A stretch of DNA of 43,285 bases from Levilactobacillus yonginensis (GTDB lineage: Bacteria > Bacillota > Bacilli > Lactobacillales > Lactobacillaceae), in NCBI RefSeq assembly GCF_964065165.1, contig NZ_OZ061551.1, positions 1-43,285 of the forward strand, read 5' to 3'. The notes beneath the pieces are model-generated. The model had not been told where the DNA came from, searched no databases, and saw only the letters and a list, made by a program, of their open reading frames with translations. A program made the translations under genes and the position numbers. Shown piece after piece: positions 41,674 through 43,285 of the stretch; the stretch's first letter is position 1, and every line of letters begins with the position of its first letter.

Positions 41674-41847
41674 ATGGTATTTTGTAGAGAAGTTAAGGCG
41701 GTGGCTATTTCCGATCGGAGGGTTGACCAAAACAACCGTCATTGGCCAGATATCACCACCTTGATTCATGGTTACAATGCCAATGATATTGTGGTTGATG
41801 CTGATCGGTTTATCCCACTACCAGAAATTCGAAATGTTTCAACATAA
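41674..41847 (+). pseudogene. 3' end of an unidentified gene
   Basis: About 57 codons open from an ATG without a clear ribosome site, ending H-W-P-D-I-T-T-L-I-H-G-Y-N-A-N-D-I-V-V-D and F-I-P-L-P-E-I-R-N. A good terminator follows directly, so this is likely the true end of a lost gene. The residue pattern is protein-like but I cannot place the family. Confidence 0.45.
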
Positions 41848-41851
41848 AAGG

Positions 41852-41889
41852 ACGGAACGGTTACTTAATAATTAACCTTCCGTTTTTTT
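41852..41889 (+). terminator. Terminator before hsdR
   Basis: ACGGAACGGTTA (41852-41863) and TAACCTTCCGT (41873-41883) pair with one bulged C, followed by seven Ts. It insulates the restriction operon from upstream transcription. Confidence 0.8.
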
Positions 41890-41963
41890 GATGCTTGTCT
41901 ATTTGGCTTTATTTGTATCCTAGCTATATTAAATTATGAAGCCTAAACGCTAATCTGTTCGCG

Positions 41964-41969
41964 TATAAT
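41964..41969 (+). promoter_or_regulatory. Likely -10 element of the hsdR promoter
   Basis: TATAAT 42 bases before the hsdR start. The -35 region is weak, so expression may be low or need help. Confidence 0.45.
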
Positions 41970-42010
41970 AAACTAGTGAGTAATTTAAAGGTGGGGGAAG
42001 GAATGTTTTT

Positions 42011-43285
42011 ATGTTGGAACTGTCGTTTGAAAAAGAAGTTGTTAAAACCTTAACGACTGGAAGCAATCAATGGGTGGAACGCAAAGACCTGTATGGTGCG
42101 ACGCCGGATCAATTATGGGCTAATTTTCGTGATAAATTAAATAACAATAACTATGCTAAATTGCAGGGACACCCTTTAACTGATACCGAATTTAATCAGG
42201 TTAAACGGGCGATTGAGGTCCGGACACCTTACGAAGCAGCTAAGTTACTAGCCGCCGAAAATGGCATTGGCAAAGTTGAAGTTGAACGTGATGATGCTAA
42301 GCTGGGCACGGTTACGCTCGAGTTGTTTTGGAAAGCGGACGTTGCTGGCGGTAAATCTAGTTATGAAGTGGTACGGCAAGCAGTGCGACCACGGTTAGCT
42401 GGTACTCAAGATGTCGATCCTGATCGCCGTTTTGACGTAACCCTATTGATTAATGGGTTACCCTTAATTCAATTGGAACTAAAAAAAGCCACGGTCGAAC
42501 TTAACCAGGCTTTTAATCAAATTGAAAAATACGCACAGGAAGGTAAATATACGGGAATTTACTCGCTGTTGCAAATGTTTGTGATTATGACGCCGGATAG
42601 TACGGCGTATTTTGCGAATGCCGAACCGGATCATTTCAATAAAGCTTTTTTGTTTAATTGGCGAACGCGGGATAATCACCCCGTGGAAAACGGCTTAGCG
42701 TTTACGCGCCAAGTCCTTAATATTCCCATGGCCCACAAAATGGTCAGTGAATATACGGTCATCGACCAAGAACGTCAGAGCTTAATTCTCTTACGGCCTT
42801 ATCAGATTTATGCGATTGAAGCCGTGATGCACCGGATTCATGACCATCAAGATGGCTTTGTTTGGCATACCACGGGTTCTGGTAAAACACTCACCTCATA
42901 TAAAACCGCTAAATTAGCTGCGCAAGATCCCGGTGTCGATAAGGTCATCTTCTTAGTTGACCGGCGGGATTTAGACGAACAGACAACCAGCAACTTTAGT
43001 GCCTATGCTGCCAATGACGATATTGCCATTAACGAAGCCCAAAATACCGGTGATTTAATGCGTAAGTTGCAACAAAATGACGGTAAGGTCTTGGTCACCT
43101 CGATTCAAAAACTTCATCGGGCGGTCAAAAAAACGCAAGCCCAGCTGGCAACCGGTAAGCAATCCCGCTTTAGTAAGACTTTAAAGCAACGGGTGATCTT
43201 CTTTGTTGATGAAGCCCACCGGTCGCAATTTGGTAAGATGCAAAAGGAAATTCGGGCAGCGTTTGTCAATAGTAATTGGTATGGT
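42011..43285 (+). CDS. hsdR: Type I restriction endonuclease subunit R, N-terminal part (continues at base 1)
   Basis: 425 codons that end exactly at the last base. The PD-(D/E)XK nuclease site is visible as D142 in R-F-D-V-T-L-L and E156-x-K158 in Q-L-E-L-K-K. The SF2 motor follows: Q-tip region R-P-Y-Q-I-Y-A-I near residue 262, Walker A T-G-S-G-K-T at 288-293 and D-E-A-H at 400-403. The start ATG lies nine bases after GGGGGAAGG; an ATG at 42003 is out of frame. Joining to base 1 preserves frame and motif order, giving the full enzyme that cuts DNA lacking HsdM/HsdS methylation. Confidence 0.95.
   Translation, partial: MLELSFEKEVVKTLTTGSNQWVERKDLYGATPDQLWANFRDKLNNNNYAKLQGHPLTDTEFNQVKRAIEVRTPYEAAKLLAAENGIGKVEVERDDAKLGTVTLELFWKADVAGGKSSYEVVRQAVRPRLAGTQDVDPDRRFDVTLLINGLPLIQLELKKATVELNQAFNQIEKYAQEGKYTGIYSLLQMFVIMTPDSTAYFANAEPDHFNKAFLFNWRTRDNHPVENGLAFTRQVLNIPMAHKMVSEYTVIDQERQSLILLRPYQIYAIEAVMHRIHDHQDGFVWHTTGSGKTLTSYKTAKLAAQDPGVDKVIFLVDRRDLDEQTTSNFSAYAANDDIAINEAQNTGDLMRKLQQNDGKVLVTSIQKLHRAVKKTQAQLATGKQSRFSKTLKQRVIFFVDEAHRSQFGKMQKEIRAAFVNSNWYG

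Overview
The window looks like a complete circular replicon from a lactic acid bacterium, most likely a Lactobacillaceae plasmid of the Lactiplantibacillus plantarum type. The main evidence is that an hsdR gene beginning at 42011 runs in frame off the last base and continues in frame from base 1. The join falls at the Y-G/Y-T-G-T-P helicase motif and gives one protein of about 1055 residues. The organism guess is inference from gene content: IS30 and IS3 elements, a DUF536 plasmid-protein remnant, a MucBP/LPXTG surface protein, Kup, MprF and an NrtR-controlled NAD salvage operon.

Layout. (1) 41.4-43.3 kb and 0-7.5 kb form a defence block: a type I restriction-modification operon hsdR-hsdM-hsdS, a 5'-truncated YafQ-like toxin, a GmrSD-type DUF262/DUF1524 protein and a spare hsdS specificity fragment. 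(2) 7.5-15.2 kb is a phage fragment on the + strand: the C-terminus of a D5-type primase/helicase cut by an IS5-family remnant, a repeat cluster split by an IS30 copy, a VRR-NUC nuclease, small proteins, an ArpU-like regulator, one tRNA with two tRNA-like RNAs, a Dam methylase, two HNH proteins, a possible cos region and a small terminase. The large terminase and structural genes are absent. (3) 15.2-19.9 kb, tail to tail with it, is a satellite-like or phage-like immunity and replication module on the - strand: CI/Cro-type regulators, a possible type I toxin peptide with antisense RNA, prim-pol, D5 helicase and an iteron/AT-rich/iteron origin candidate. (4) 20-23.3 kb is plasmid backbone: a repeat-rich centromere-like region, a short sRNA candidate, parA, a small ParB-like gene and a DUF536 remnant. 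(5) 23.3-34.7 kb is chromosome-like cargo between insertion sequences: truncated mprF, pncA-pncB-nrtR, a tetR remnant and kup. (6) 34.9-40.7 kb holds a serine recombinase next to a 5-kb segment bounded by ~120-bp inverted repeats, with deoR, umuC and IS3 remnants, an IS30 copy and an LPXTG adhesin.

How it may work (inference). ParAB would segregate the plasmid. I see no intact conventional plasmid Rep initiator, so the prim-pol/D5 pair and the origin candidate at 15.78-16.04 kb are the best candidates for replication. HNH, TerS and the cos candidate could make the replicon packageable by a helper phage. The restriction systems would protect the host, and the cargo genes would affect NAD salvage, potassium uptake and surface adhesion.
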